Notes: generated by a model not told the origin, from the sequence alone. DNA of 64,000 bases from Chryseobacterium sp. RU37D (GCF_900156075.1 NZ_FTMM01000001.1:62001-126000); one strand, 5' to 3'; shown: positions 1-8,317, numbered from the stretch's first letter. Translations and numbers: made by a program.

Positions 1-541
1 TTACCAATCTTGTTTGTAATTTTGAATACAGACTGAAAGTTTGGGGACGTAGTTCAAAAGTGAAATGAGGAATCTATTTTAAAATTTTCTTCTAATTTTT
101 GTTGATATAGCTTGTCATCCTGTCAAGGATCTATCATAGTATTAGAAATATAATGGAAAGATTGGAGTCTAGATCTTTTGCAGACTGATAAACTTTGCAG
201 TTATTTTTTAATGATTGAATAAAAGTCTGCCACCTTTACCCTGATTGACTCTATAATATATTTTAAATTTCAAATCCTTGAAACTCGTTCCTCGTTTTGG
301 AGTATTTGTTTGAGCTCATTTTTTCAGGGTTCGGCTTGGCGGCTTTGCCGCCAAGCCGAACCCTGAAAAAATAGTGAATACAGAAAGCAGGATAAAACTA
401 CTAAAAAAGAAAGGAAGTTGAAAAGATAGATAATGGAAATGTTAAATGTTTGAGGATAACAATTTCCTTCCTTTGTCAGGATGATAGTAAAAATGTTATA
501 ATTTTTAATTCAATAAGTACATCAAGTTTTGTAATTGATTC
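1..541. other. Intergenic region with repeats
   Basis: No gene is supported. A short open stretch on the minus strand ending at the TAA complementary to 1-3 (about 25 codons) is too short to identify. The region carries one copy of a 'TTGTCATCCTG...AAGGATCTA' repeat at about 112-133 and a 26-bp-arm hairpin at 318-372. The gldI promoter lies at its right edge. Confidence 0.6.
318..372. repeat. Long perfect hairpin, GAGCTCAAACAAA-flanked family, copy 1
   Basis: This is a perfect inverted repeat with 26-bp arms and a TTT loop at 344-346. The GC-rich core is GGCGGC/GCCGCC and the ends are runs of six T/A. In the minus orientation it is followed by GAGCTCAAACAAA, and on the other side by a degenerate 'TCCTGCTTTCTGTATTCAC' box. 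Copies 2 (40617-40669) and 3 (52788-52836) share the flanks but have different stems. It could act as a terminator for a gene left of the window; its biological role is unknown. Confidence 0.85.
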
Positions 542-559
542 ATGAAATGTGTATTTTCG
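528..559 (+). promoter_or_regulatory. Bacteroidota-type promoter for gldI
   Basis: TTTG at 528-531 and TATTTTCG at 552-559 are 20 nt apart, matching the flavobacterial -33/-7 consensus TTTG-N19-TAnnTTTG with one mismatch. It lies downstream of the first possible ATG (542), so it supports initiation at 569 with a very short leader. Confidence 0.6.
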
Positions 560-568
560 CAAAAGTTT

Positions 569-1078
569 ATGAAAAAATTACTCTTCATATCCATATTAGG
601 TTTACTGGGCTGTAGCAAAAATGCGCAGACACATCCACCTGTGGGCGGAGTCTTAAGTCAGGATGATCTCAATGTTTCCAAAAACAGGATGAAAAATCTG
701 AATACTCAGGAAAGAATGCAGATTCAGCAATGGATCAATGATCAGCCTGTGAAATTTTACCCTACCCAGCTTAATTATTGGGTAAGTGCGGAAGGCTTTG
801 ATCAAAGGCAGAGAAGACAGGATAACTCATTGATTTCCTATTCTTATAATCTTTATGACTTTGATCAGACTAAGATCTATGACCAACCGATCGAAAGAAG
901 AGATGCCAAATTTGGACACTTTGATGAATTAAAAGCTGTAGAAGATGCTTTGCGTTTTATACATGATGGTGAGGAAGTTACGCTTTTGGTTCCGTCTTCT
1001 CTGGCTTATGGAACGTACGGCGACGAGAAAAAAATTGACAACGATATACCATTAATCATAAAATTAAAAGCATTATAA
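569..1078 (+). CDS. gldI: GldI-like peptidyl-prolyl isomerase lipoprotein
   Basis: Predicted FKBP-type peptidyl-prolyl cis-trans isomerase anchored as a lipoprotein. In Flavobacterium, GldI is needed for gliding and for folding of envelope proteins. The protein starts MKKLLFISILGLLGC, a signal peptide with a lipobox ending at Cys15. The C-terminal half has the FKBP pattern (acidic 'HDGEEVTLLVPSSLAYG', then 'IPLIIKLKAL'). An earlier ATG at 542 is rejected because the promoter lies between the two and the signal peptide starts here. At 169 residues it matches the usual GldI size. The next gene, another isomerase lipoprotein, begins 3 nt after the stop, so the two probably form an operon. The name rests on family resemblance and context; a plain FKBP lipoprotein is the alternative. 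Confidence 0.75.
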   Translation: MKKLLFISILGLLGCSKNAQTHPPVGGVLSQDDLNVSKNRMKNLNTQERMQIQQWINDQPVKFYPTQLNYWVSAEGFDQRQRRQDNSLISYSYNLYDFDQTKIYDQPIERRDAKFGHFDELKAVEDALRFIHDGEEVTLLVPSSLAYGTYGDEKKIDNDIPLIIKLKAL

Positions 1079-1081
1079 TCA

Positions 1082-2197
1082 ATGAAATTGTTTAACAAGA
1101 ATATAATTCTGGTAGCGGCAAGCGTTTCGCTGATGAGTTGTACACCAATTTATAAAAAAATGAACGTAGACAAAGAAACTTACGAAGGTCTTAATGACGG
1201 ACTTTATGCAAATCTTCAAACGACAAAAGGTAATTTGATCGTAAAATTCGAGGATAAAAAAGCACCTGTAACTGTAGCTAATTTTATTGGTCTTGCAGAA
1301 GGAAAAATCGACAACAAAGCTAAGGCTAAAGGAGTTCCTTTTTATGATGGAACGATTTTCCATAGAGTGATCAAAGATTTCATGATTCAAGGGGGAGATC
1401 CTCAAGGAACAGGGATGGGAGATCCTGGATATAAATTTGAGGACGAGAAAAATGACCTTAAACATACAGGAAAAGGAGTGCTTTCTATGGCGAATTCTGG
1501 ACCAAATACAAACGGTTCTCAATTTTTCATCACAGAAGTTGCTACACCTTGGTTGGACGGAAGACACACGATTTTCGGAAAAGTTGTAAAAGGTGAAGAT
1601 GTAATCGATGCGATTGCAAACGTAGAAAAAGGAGCTCAGGATAAACCTAAAACAGATATCGTTTTAGAAAAAGTTTCTGTTTTCAGCAAAGGTGAAGAGT
1701 ACAAAAACTACGATCCGGCAAAAACTTTCACAGAAGGAAAAGCTAAAATCGCAGAAAACAACAAAATCGCTCAAGCAAAAGAAGAGGCTGATAAAAAGAA
1801 AAAAGAAGAAGAATTTAAAGCAAACCAGGAGAAAATAGTTGAAAACCTAAAGGCTGGAATGCAAAAAACTGAATCTGGACTTTACTATAAAATCACAAAA
1901 ACAACAGACGGAAAAGCTCCAAAAGCGGGTGATAATGTTTCTGTACACTATGCGGGGAAATTGGTAGACGGGACAGAGTTCGATTCTTCATTCAAGAGAA
2001 ACGAGCCCATTGAAATTCCTATTGGAATGGGAAGAGTAATTAAAGGTTGGGATGAAGGTATCCTTTTATTAAAAGAGGGCGAAACCGCTACTTTATTGAT
2101 TCCGCCGGCAATGGGCTACGGAGAAAGAGGAGCAGGAGGAGTAATTCCGCCAAACGCTTGGCTTGTTTTCGATGTTGAGCTTGTAAAAGTAAAATAA
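1082..2197 (+). CDS. Cyclophilin-FKBP fusion peptidyl-prolyl isomerase lipoprotein
   Basis: A two-enzyme prolyl isomerase, probably periplasmic and lipid-anchored. Residues 1-20 form a signal peptide with a lipobox (SLMSC). Residues about 42-205 are a cyclophilin domain with the catalytic 'FHRVI', 'GGDPQGTG' and 'SQFFIT' motifs. A lysine/glutamate-rich linker (about 215-255) is likely a helical spacer. Residues about 265-371 are a complete FKBP domain ('VSVHYAGKL', 'FDSS', 'VIKGWDEG', 'PPNAWLVFDVEL'). It follows gldI by 3 nt, so both isomerases are likely co-made for envelope protein folding. A terminator follows. Cyclophilin-FKBP fusions are known in Bacteroidota. Confidence 0.9.
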   Translation: MKLFNKNIILVAASVSLMSCTPIYKKMNVDKETYEGLNDGLYANLQTTKGNLIVKFEDKKAPVTVANFIGLAEGKIDNKAKAKGVPFYDGTIFHRVIKDFMIQGGDPQGTGMGDPGYKFEDEKNDLKHTGKGVLSMANSGPNTNGSQFFITEVATPWLDGRHTIFGKVVKGEDVIDAIANVEKGAQDKPKTDIVLEKVSVFSKGEEYKNYDPAKTFTEGKAKIAENNKIAQAKEEADKKKKEEEFKANQEKIVENLKAGMQKTESGLYYKITKTTDGKAPKAGDNVSVHYAGKLVDGTEFDSSFKRNEPIEIPIGMGRVIKGWDEGILLLKEGETATLLIPPAMGYGERGAGGVIPPNAWLVFDVELVKVK

Positions 2198-2216
2198 TCA
2201 AAAATTGCAATATTTT

Positions 2217-2243
2217 AAAAGCTGTCCAAAAGGATGGCTTTTA
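2217..2243 (+). terminator. Terminator after the isomerase pair
   Basis: AAAAGCTGTCC and GGATGGCTTTT pair around an AAAA loop (one mismatch), followed by a T-rich stretch. It closes the gldI operon. Confidence 0.6.
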
Positions 2244-2262
2244 TTCATCATAACCAAAGTAT

Positions 2263-2839
2263 ATGAAAACTAAATTAACTGTATTTCTTTTTATTGTATG
2301 GTCAATCATTTCTTTTGGACAGACTAAAACGACAGCGGAAGAAGTAAATATAAAGAAATCGTTAACCTATTTTGTCAACAGCATTAAGGACAAGAAAATA
2401 GACCAGGCGGTAAGATGTATTTACCCAAAATTCTTCGCTGTCGTGCCGAAAGATCAAATGACACAGCTAATGAATATGACATATAACAACCCGGTTTATG
2501 AATGTTGAAGTGCAAGGGGTAAAGTTTGGTAAAATCGATAAGCCGGAAATGATCAATAATGAATATTTTTCTCTTGATAATTATATCTTAAAGCTGAAAT
2601 GCAATGTCAGTTCAATGAATGAAGAGATGAAAAAGAAAATCAGCAGTGCGCTGATAAACAAATATGGTAAAAATAATGCCCAATACATCAGTAGCGAAGG
2701 TTCTTATCTCATCAATGCAAATATGAGGGCCTGTGCGGTTTCTAAAGACAGAAAGTACTGGAAGTTCATAATTCTGGAAGAAAGTTATAAATCTCAGCTG
2801 ATAAAAGTTTTACCAAAGAAAATCATTGATAAGATTTAA
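2263..2839 (+). pseudogene. Secreted protein gene split by a frameshift
   Basis: Two abutting reading frames look like one gene of about 190 codons. The 5' part (from 2263) has a signal peptide ending SFGQ and an alpha-helical domain ('KSLTYFVNSIKDKKIDQAV'), stopping at 2506-2508. The second frame (2498-2839) continues at once with 'VEVQGVKFGKI' and has neither its own ribosome-binding site nor a signal peptide. Removing one base near 2498 would fuse the frames. The protein is not recognised; helical secreted proteins of this size are common in the order. Either the gene is inactivated, a sequencing or assembly indel is present, or programmed frameshifting occurs; no slippery run is obvious. 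A clear terminator follows. Confidence 0.7.
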
Positions 2840-2856
2840 TTGATAATAATGATCTA

Positions 2857-2884
2857 AAGCCGTCCATAAGGACGGTTTTTTTAT
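2857..2884 (+). terminator. Terminator
   Basis: GCCGTCC and GGACGGT pair around ATAA, followed by a run of T (AAAGCCGTCCATAAGGACGG then TTTTTT). Classic intrinsic terminator for the split gene. Confidence 0.75.
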
Positions 2885-3078
2885 TTTTGAGAACTTCCCG
2901 TATCTGAATTTTTAAAGTGAAAATAATTCTAATTTATTTTTAAAAGTATTTTTATTTTTTGTGTGAATTACTATTGTGAAATTAACTTATTAATCTATTC
3001 TTTATTTTTGTGTAAAATTATTATATTGTTATTGATTTAAATTAATTTTAAGTATAATATGTTAAAATTGATGATTTA

Positions 3079-3109
3079 TTTGTGTATGATTTAAAATATC
3101 TTACCTTTG
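3079..3109 (+). promoter_or_regulatory. Consensus Bacteroidota promoter
   Basis: TTTG at 3079-3082 and TACCTTTG at 3102-3109 are separated by exactly 19 nt. It overlaps the upstream ATG at 3082 and therefore points to the start at 3121. Confidence 0.75.
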
Positions 3110-3120
3110 GGAAAAAAGAT

Positions 3121-3897
3121 ATGAAAGAGAAAATTATTTTTTTAAGTATTTTTTGTAAAGTATTATTTGCTAATGGACAGGTAGGAATTAATACATCGAC
3201 ACCAATTGGAGCACTTCATATAAACGGTGCAAGCTCCGCTTCTGATACTAACACTGCTAATGACGTAGTAATTTCCAGACCGAATGGTAATGTAGCCATT
3301 GGGCATACAAATCCAACTGTAAAACTTGATGTTAAAACAACTGGAACCGCCGCTTCTCCCGTCTTTGGATTTAAGCTTGCAGATGGTAATCAGGCTAATA
3401 ATAAAATCTTGTATAGCGATGCAAATGGAGTAGGTACTTGGAAGGAATTATCAATTTTTACGGGGCAGAATATTGTGGGAGCTTTTAGCTGGGTTGATAA
3501 TACTGCTATTGGAAATACAAACTGGAATAAGATTGCAAGTCTTATCATTCCTCCAGGTTCCCACATGATTTATATGAAAATACATGTTCTTAATAATTCA
3601 AATTCGGGGTTTGTAAGAACTTACGTAGGAACAAAAAATGTAGGAACAAATAACAGTAATCCGCAGGATACCCCTATTTTGGGAAGTACAAACTTCCAGC
3701 CATTAATGGGAAGGGATTTTGAAATTACACAGGCTTTTGTTTATAATAATATTACAAATGCCGATGTTACTTTATACTATGTCCTTCAGTCAGATAATAC
3801 GAATATTTCAAGAAGTGTTTACACTTTCAATAATGCAGCAACTTTTAAAGGGGTAAATTTAATTGAAAATTATTTCTTCTCAACACCTGTTAATTAA
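3121..3897 (+). CDS. Secreted protein with 'VGINTSTP' N-terminus
   Basis: Function unknown. The start at 3121 gives a signal peptide (MKEKIIFLSIFCKVLFANG) and a 258-residue protein. The mature protein begins QVGINTSTPIGALHING, a module seen at the start of many flavobacterial secreted or surface proteins; the same module opens the unrelated protein at 35843. The rest is asparagine-rich and beta-strand-like ('NIVGAFSWVDNTAIGNTNWNKI', 'YVLQSDNTNISRS'), reminiscent of fibre-tip or jelly-roll domains, but this is only an impression. It has its own consensus promoter and stands alone. An ATG at 3082 is discarded because the promoter overlaps it. Confidence 0.75.
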   Translation: MKEKIIFLSIFCKVLFANGQVGINTSTPIGALHINGASSASDTNTANDVVISRPNGNVAIGHTNPTVKLDVKTTGTAASPVFGFKLADGNQANNKILYSDANGVGTWKELSIFTGQNIVGAFSWVDNTAIGNTNWNKIASLIIPPGSHMIYMKIHVLNNSNSGFVRTYVGTKNVGTNNSNPQDTPILGSTNFQPLMGRDFEITQAFVYNNITNADVTLYYVLQSDNTNISRSVYTFNNAATFKGVNLIENYFFSTPVN

Positions 3898-3982
3898 ATA
3901 TAAAACTTATTTTAGAAACACTATTTTTTGTAAAGTTTAGATAATTCAAATGAATAGTTATATTTTCGCGTAAAATTTATTT

Positions 3983-5146
3983 ATGAGAAAAATTCTCTGT
4001 TCATTTTTTACCTTTTGCATTATTTTAATATCGGGACAAGGGAAAAGATTCTTTGAAAGTGGTGAAGCGCAGCTAAAAAATCCTATTGAGAAAATTAACC
4101 TTCGATACGCAAATGAACTTCCTTTTGTAAAGGTGCTTATCTATGGCAAAAGCTATAATTTCCTTTTTGATTCAGGAGCACCAACTGTCATTTCAAATGC
4201 TATTTATAATGAATTAAATCTCAAGAAAAAGCATAAAGGTAAGGTAAAAGATTCACAGAAAAATAAGCAGGAACAGATCTTTACGGAGCTGCCGGAAATG
4301 CTTGTTGACAATGTAGTTTTTAAAAATATTGGAGCTATTGTTCTTGATCTCAATACCGGAGAACTTGGCTGTTTCAAAGTAGATGGAATTATCGGAGCCA
4401 ACCAGATGGCCAAATTATTTTGGAGAGTAAATTATTCCGAAAATTCATTAGAAGCAACGAAAGATTTATCACTTTTTGATCTTAAAGGATATGATATTAT
4501 TATTCCGTTTGAATCAAAAGGACAAAAAACACCTGTTATTGAAACCAAAATTTTAGATAAAAATATTAAACTGACTTTTGATACAGGGGCTTCCGGAAGG
4601 TTAAGGATTACAGATGGTAATTTTGATCCGAAAAAAGTAAAGCATTTTGTAGAAACTTTTGGAACCAATACGCTAGGAGCTTTTGGCGCGGGAAAACCTG
4701 TTACCGGCTATATTTTTAAAACGAATGAAATGCTTTTAGGAAATAAAATTTTTCAAAATGAATTGATTGCAACAGGAAGCTCAGATCTTATCGGGAATGA
4801 ATTTTTTAAAGATTTTAGCTTTATCCTCGATTGGAAAAATAACAAAATCTACATGAAAAGAATCAAAAACAATTCAGTCACATTGGAGTCATTTGGTTTC
4901 GGCTACCGTTTTATAGATACCAAACCTGTAGTTGCTTTTGTTTTTAAAGATGAAAATTTTCCTTTAAAAATTGGGGATTCTATAATTAGCATTAATGATG
5001 TCAATTTAGATAATCTCACTACGGATACCGCCTGTAATTTTATGCTTAACAGAGTTGAAAAAAATCAGTCAACAATTAATATCAGGATAAAACGTAACGG
5101 AAATATTTTAATTTTTAATTTAAATAAAAAGCAATATTTAAATTAA
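3983..5146 (+). CDS. Secreted retropepsin-like aspartic protease with PDZ domain
   Basis: Predicted exported pepsin/retropepsin-like protease. Residues 1-18 are a signal peptide. Two aspartyl protease half-sites are visible, 'FLFDSGAPTVIS' (Asp63) and 'LTFDTGASGRL' (Asp200), as in single-chain two-lobed enzymes. Residues about 300-387 form a PDZ-like domain ('PLKIGDSIISINDVNLD'), which in this family tends to bind peptide C-termini. A -7-like TATTTTCG is at 3961-3968. The gene is monocistronic. Substrate is unknown. The two catalytic motifs make the fold assignment good, but activity is inferred. Confidence 0.85.
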   Translation: MRKILCSFFTFCIILISGQGKRFFESGEAQLKNPIEKINLRYANELPFVKVLIYGKSYNFLFDSGAPTVISNAIYNELNLKKKHKGKVKDSQKNKQEQIFTELPEMLVDNVVFKNIGAIVLDLNTGELGCFKVDGIIGANQMAKLFWRVNYSENSLEATKDLSLFDLKGYDIIIPFESKGQKTPVIETKILDKNIKLTFDTGASGRLRITDGNFDPKKVKHFVETFGTNTLGAFGAGKPVTGYIFKTNEMLLGNKIFQNELIATGSSDLIGNEFFKDFSFILDWKNNKIYMKRIKNNSVTLESFGFGYRFIDTKPVVAFVFKDENFPLKIGDSIISINDVNLDNLTTDTACNFMLNRVEKNQSTINIRIKRNGNILIFNLNKKQYLN

Positions 5147-5250
5147 AAATTTCATTATAAAGAAAATTAATGGCCATTTGAATTAAATAACTTTTTGTTA
5201 TCTAAAATTTAATTTTAGAAAGTAAGATTTATTATAATTATATATAATAG
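5147..5250. other. AT-rich gap, nothing recognised
   Basis: About 100 nt of AT-rich sequence between the aspartic protease gene and the T9SS tail fragment. No hairpin or promoter is convincing. Confidence 0.4.
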
Positions 5251-5486
5251 CTACAAACAGGTAATAGCTATTATTCTGCACTTAATGCCAAGAACTTTTA
5301 TATTAACCTTCCAGTACAAGAAGAGTATGAACTAGAAATTGTAAATACAGAAGGATTAACCATCAAGTCTAAACATGTTAAAGGTAGAAAAACATCCATT
5401 TCAATATCTGATATGAGAAGCGAAATATATTTTTATCAGGCAAAAGGAAAACACAGACAATTTCCGGAAAATTTACAATACAATAG
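5251..5486 (+). pseudogene. Orphan T9SS type A sorting-domain remnant
   Basis: A decayed C-terminal sorting domain without the protein it belonged to. Reading from 5251 gives 'NSYYSALNAKNFYINLP', then 'YELEIVNTEG' and 'SISISDMRSEIYFYQ', the strand pattern of type IX secretion tails. A shift of frame near 5460 gives 'ISGKFTIQ' then TAG at 5484-5486, the usual tail ending. No start codon or body is present, so this is what is left after deletion of a secreted protein gene. The frames and motif are seen directly; the family call is by pattern. Confidence 0.7.
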
Positions 5487-5506
5487 GTATTTACTTCATT
5501 AAAAAT

Positions 5507-5538
5507 AAAGCCGCCCTCAAAAAATGAGGGCGGCTTTT
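5507..5538. terminator. Bidirectional terminator
   Basis: AAAGCCGCCCTCA and TGAGGGCGGCTTT form a 13-bp perfect stem around a short A loop, with A and T tracts on the two sides. It lies just past the 3' end of the minus-strand gene at 5556. Confidence 0.85.
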
Positions 5539-5555
5539 AGTAAAATTATAATTAG

Positions 5556-5813
5556 TTATGAGTGTCTATCCAGTCTTTTTTTAATATAAAGACCTCTATT
5601 TTTTTCACTCAAAGACCGGATAAACAGCAAACTGAAACCTACATATGCTATAAAAGCGGTAAGGTACACCAAAATACTCTTGAAGCTGATCTTTGAAATA
5701 AATATAAGCACCGAAAACAGTGCAAAACCAAGTAATAAAATAATACTCCAAAATTTCATTTTTAAAGAATCTTCGCGATCCTTAAACATTATTTCCATTA
5801 AACTCTTCATCAT
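5556..5813 (-). CDS. Small two-helix membrane protein
   Basis: 85 residues of unknown function. A charged N-terminus ('MFKDREDSLKMKF') precedes two hydrophobic segments (about residues 20-41 and 46-67), then a basic tail ('KKRLDRHS'). It starts 10 nt downstream of the DUF6261 gene on the same strand and shares its terminator, so the two are probably one transcript. Two closely spaced Met codons at the start are both possible. Confidence 0.6.
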   Translation of the reverse strand: MMKSLMEIMFKDREDSLKMKFWSIILLLGFALFSVLIFISKISFKSILVYLTAFIAYVGFSLLFIRSLSEKNRGLYIKKRLDRHS

Positions 5814-5823
5814 GAATTACTTT

Positions 5824-6561
5824 TTAAATTGTTATACTTTCTTTTTTACTGCCATTTCTCCTGGATAAGATCACATTTGAAAAATAAGCTCTTCCGTTAT
5901 TCAGAATAGCTAATACATCTTTGTAGAAAACATCGTTTTTTACATCAGCTAAGGTTGCGATATAGTTTGATATCTGCTTATAATCGTGAGCAAGCCTGGT
6001 TCTTAAAACCTTTACATCAAATGTCTGCTTTTGAGACTCCTGGTAAGAATGTTTTGAAAAAATGGTATAAAAAGCTCTATTAGAATCAGACAAATGATTG
6101 GCAAATTTCACAATGCTCAATGCAGAAACATGGAAGCTGTATTCTGAAGAGAGCAGTTTTTCAACAAGCGTATTCAGCTTATTGGTTTCTTCTTCGTAAG
6201 ATGCGTGCTGCACATTTTTATATTGATTAAGCAATAGCTTTATGGTAGCATAAGCATCTTTTTCGGTTTGGGTTTTTGCATTTCTGTAAGGCTTTACTGC
6301 ATCTCTCAAAGCCTGTAGATCTGCATCACGTACATTATCTGCTTCAGCTATTTTAGCAGATTCTTCACTTGCCTTTACCTGATCAAGTGCAGCATTATAT
6401 ATAAGGCTTTGAGACTTGATAGCATCAAACATTCTCTTAAAATCCGTATCTGTATTTGTATTTAAATTTGAGCTGCTGAAATCTTCAAAGAAGCGGACTA
6501 TGAACTGCCCGAATTCAGCGTGGTGTAACCTTGAAAGGTCAACCCGGATTAGTTTTTCCAT
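5824..6561 (-). CDS. DUF6261 family protein
   Basis: A 245-residue soluble, highly alpha-helical protein. It fits the DUF6261 family common in Bacteroidota ('SRLHHAEFGQF' near the N-terminus, long helices with 'DLQALRDAVKPYRNA', and a C-terminal 'LSRR' region). No signal peptide, membrane helix or catalytic motif is visible. Members are often multicopy and short-lived in function assignments; no role is established. It leads a two-gene unit with the small membrane protein. Confidence 0.75.
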   Translation of the reverse strand: MEKLIRVDLSRLHHAEFGQFIVRFFEDFSSSNLNTNTDTDFKRMFDAIKSQSLIYNAALDQVKASEESAKIAEADNVRDADLQALRDAVKPYRNAKTQTEKDAYATIKLLLNQYKNVQHASYEEETNKLNTLVEKLLSSEYSFHVSALSIVKFANHLSDSNRAFYTIFSKHSYQESQKQTFDVKVLRTRLAHDYKQISNYIATLADVKNDVFYKDVLAILNNGRAYFSNVILSRRNGSKKESITI

Positions 6562-6960
6562 CTTGTGTTTTAAAATTTTTCCTCGAAATTTAATTATCCA
6601 TTATCATGCCAAATAGGGATTTTATATATTAATAATTAAACAGTTACGAATTTTATCTATAAACCCATATATATTGAATATCTCCCAATAAAATATTCAG
6701 ATCACTATTCTGAAAAAATTTTGATAGCTTAAAAATAAAACATTAAAGAACTCATAAAATATAATTCATATTACCGGAAACATATTGGCACAGATCAAAA
6801 CATGTTTGCTGTGTCGGAAAATGCGAATATGAAAATCAATTAGTTTTGCCTGTCGGAAGTTTCGATGGCTAGAAATAAAAAGGTTTACACTTTTGAAAAA
6901 TCCAAACGATGTAAACCCGTATTTTTTATCGTAATCTAAATTGGTAAATATATTATAATG
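6562..6960. other. Intergenic region with terminator-like hairpin
   Basis: About 400 nt of AT-rich DNA without a gene. It holds upstream sequence for the DUF6261 gene and, near 6880-6922, GGTTTACA and TGTAAACC arms separated by about 20 nt that may end the peptidase transcript from the right. Nothing else is recognised. Confidence 0.4.
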
Positions 6961-8316
6961 CTACCAATGCTTATCAATCATATAAATAATCTGCGTCATA
7001 GCTACTGCACCCAGCAGAAGTTCTCTTCGGTTAACCTTATCAAAAGTATCTTCTTCCGTATGATGGATGTCAAAATATCTTTGAGAATCAGGTACTAATT
7101 CAGCTGTAGGCACGCCCATATCATGAAGCGGATAAAGATCTGTCCCCGAATACGTATTGTGGAAATCATAAATGCTGTAAGGTAAAAACAGGCCTGCCCA
7201 GCTTTGAATCTGTTTTCTCTTTTCTTCATCCATTTCAAGGGAAATTCCTCTTGGGGTAAAGCCTCCCGCGTCAGATTCTATAGCAAAAAGATGTTTTTCA
7301 TTGTTTTCTTTAACCATTTTTCCGTATTGTAAGCCGCCTTTTACACCGTTTTCTTCATTAGCAAAGCAGACAACACGGATGGTATGATTGTTTTGAATTC
7401 CAAGATTTTTAAATGTTCTCAACACTTCAATGCTCTGTACAATTCCTGCTCCGTCATCATGTGCACCTTCACCTACATCCCAAGAATCCAGGTGCCCTCC
7501 GACAACAATGACACTTTTATCCTTTTTCCCCGTAATTTCACCGATAACGGAGTGGGAGAGCTTCTCACCCTTCATTCCGCAGCTGGAATTGAGTTTTGCC
7601 ATAATTTTTCGAGACTGTAAAAGAGTTTCCAGCTCATCTGCAGTGGTGCTGCCAATAGCAACTGCCGGGATTTTATGGTCACTGTCATACCGCATCGCAC
7701 CGGTATGGGGAACATCATCAAAAGCTGATGAAAGCGAACGGATAATAGCAAACTTTCCGCCTTTTTTTGCAGTTAGGGACGCGGCAGTAGTTCTGTATTT
7801 TGCAGCATCGCCATATCCTCTGAAAGTCTCAATAAAAGACTGGCTGAAAGGATAATTAAAGAAAACTATTTTGTCTTTGACCTGTTCCGGTGAAAGTTTT
7901 TCGTATTCTTCCATAGACTTTACCATGATGATCTCTCCTGAGACATCCTTGCCGCCTGTTCCCTCAGAGTTTCCTAAAGAAAGCATTTTCAGATTGGTCC
8001 ATTTTCCGTTGGGAGTTTTGATTTGTAAAGATTCCTTTCCTCTTACCCATATCGGGATCAAAACCTCTTGTAGCCAAACCTTGTCAGCTCCTGCATCCCG
8101 AAGTTTTTGTTCTGCCCATTTTACGGCTTTTTCATAGGCTTCGGATCCGCTCAGCCGGTGACCTATATTTTTAGTTAAATCTCTTAATTCGGTGTAAGAT
8201 TTTCCTTTATTTAAAATTTCCGTTGAAATCTTTGCAAATTGTATGGAGTCTTGTTTGGTCTGACCAAAAACAGCCACATTCAAAAGAAATAATGACGTTG
8301 CTACTATCTTTTTCAT
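6961..8316 (-). CDS. Secreted M28 family metallopeptidase (active copy)
   Basis: Predicted exported zinc aminopeptidase/carboxypeptidase of family M28, similar to the plasma glutamate carboxypeptidase group. The start at 8316 gives MKKIVATSLFLLNVAVFGQ, a signal peptide. All M28 residues are in place: His275 in 'GGHLDSWD', Asp287/288 in 'HDDGAG', the general-base/ligand pair Glu321-Glu322 in 'ANEENG', Asp349 in 'ESDAGG', and His418/419 in 'DIHHTEED'. A protease-associated insert lies at about 120-250. The upstream paralogue stops (TAG) one base before this ATG, so translation is coupled. A longer start at 8334 overlaps that gene and lacks the signal peptide. Confidence 0.9.
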   Translation of the reverse strand: MKKIVATSLFLLNVAVFGQTKQDSIQFAKISTEILNKGKSYTELRDLTKNIGHRLSGSEAYEKAVKWAEQKLRDAGADKVWLQEVLIPIWVRGKESLQIKTPNGKWTNLKMLSLGNSEGTGGKDVSGEIIMVKSMEEYEKLSPEQVKDKIVFFNYPFSQSFIETFRGYGDAAKYRTTAASLTAKKGGKFAIIRSLSSAFDDVPHTGAMRYDSDHKIPAVAIGSTTADELETLLQSRKIMAKLNSSCGMKGEKLSHSVIGEITGKKDKSVIVVGGHLDSWDVGEGAHDDGAGIVQSIEVLRTFKNLGIQNNHTIRVVCFANEENGVKGGLQYGKMVKENNEKHLFAIESDAGGFTPRGISLEMDEEKRKQIQSWAGLFLPYSIYDFHNTYSGTDLYPLHDMGVPTAELVPDSQRYFDIHHTEEDTFDKVNRRELLLGAVAMTQIIYMIDKHW

Positions 8317-8317
8317 T

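Noticed and set aside
1..110. Short minus-strand open stretch ending at position 1 as the tail of a gene
   Set aside because: Only about 25 codons follow an in-frame stop and no motif is recognised.
1079..1567. Long minus-strand open frame opposite the isomerase fusion gene
   Set aside because: It is the antisense of a gene with two certain enzyme domains; no signal, motif or ribosome-binding site supports it.
2498..2839. Separate gene of 113 codons
   Set aside because: It continues the preceding frame in sense and has no start signals, so a frameshifted single gene is the better reading.
7430..7855. Plus-strand frame of about 140 codons inside the M28 gene
   Set aside because: Antisense of a conserved peptidase; composition is that of a shadow frame.
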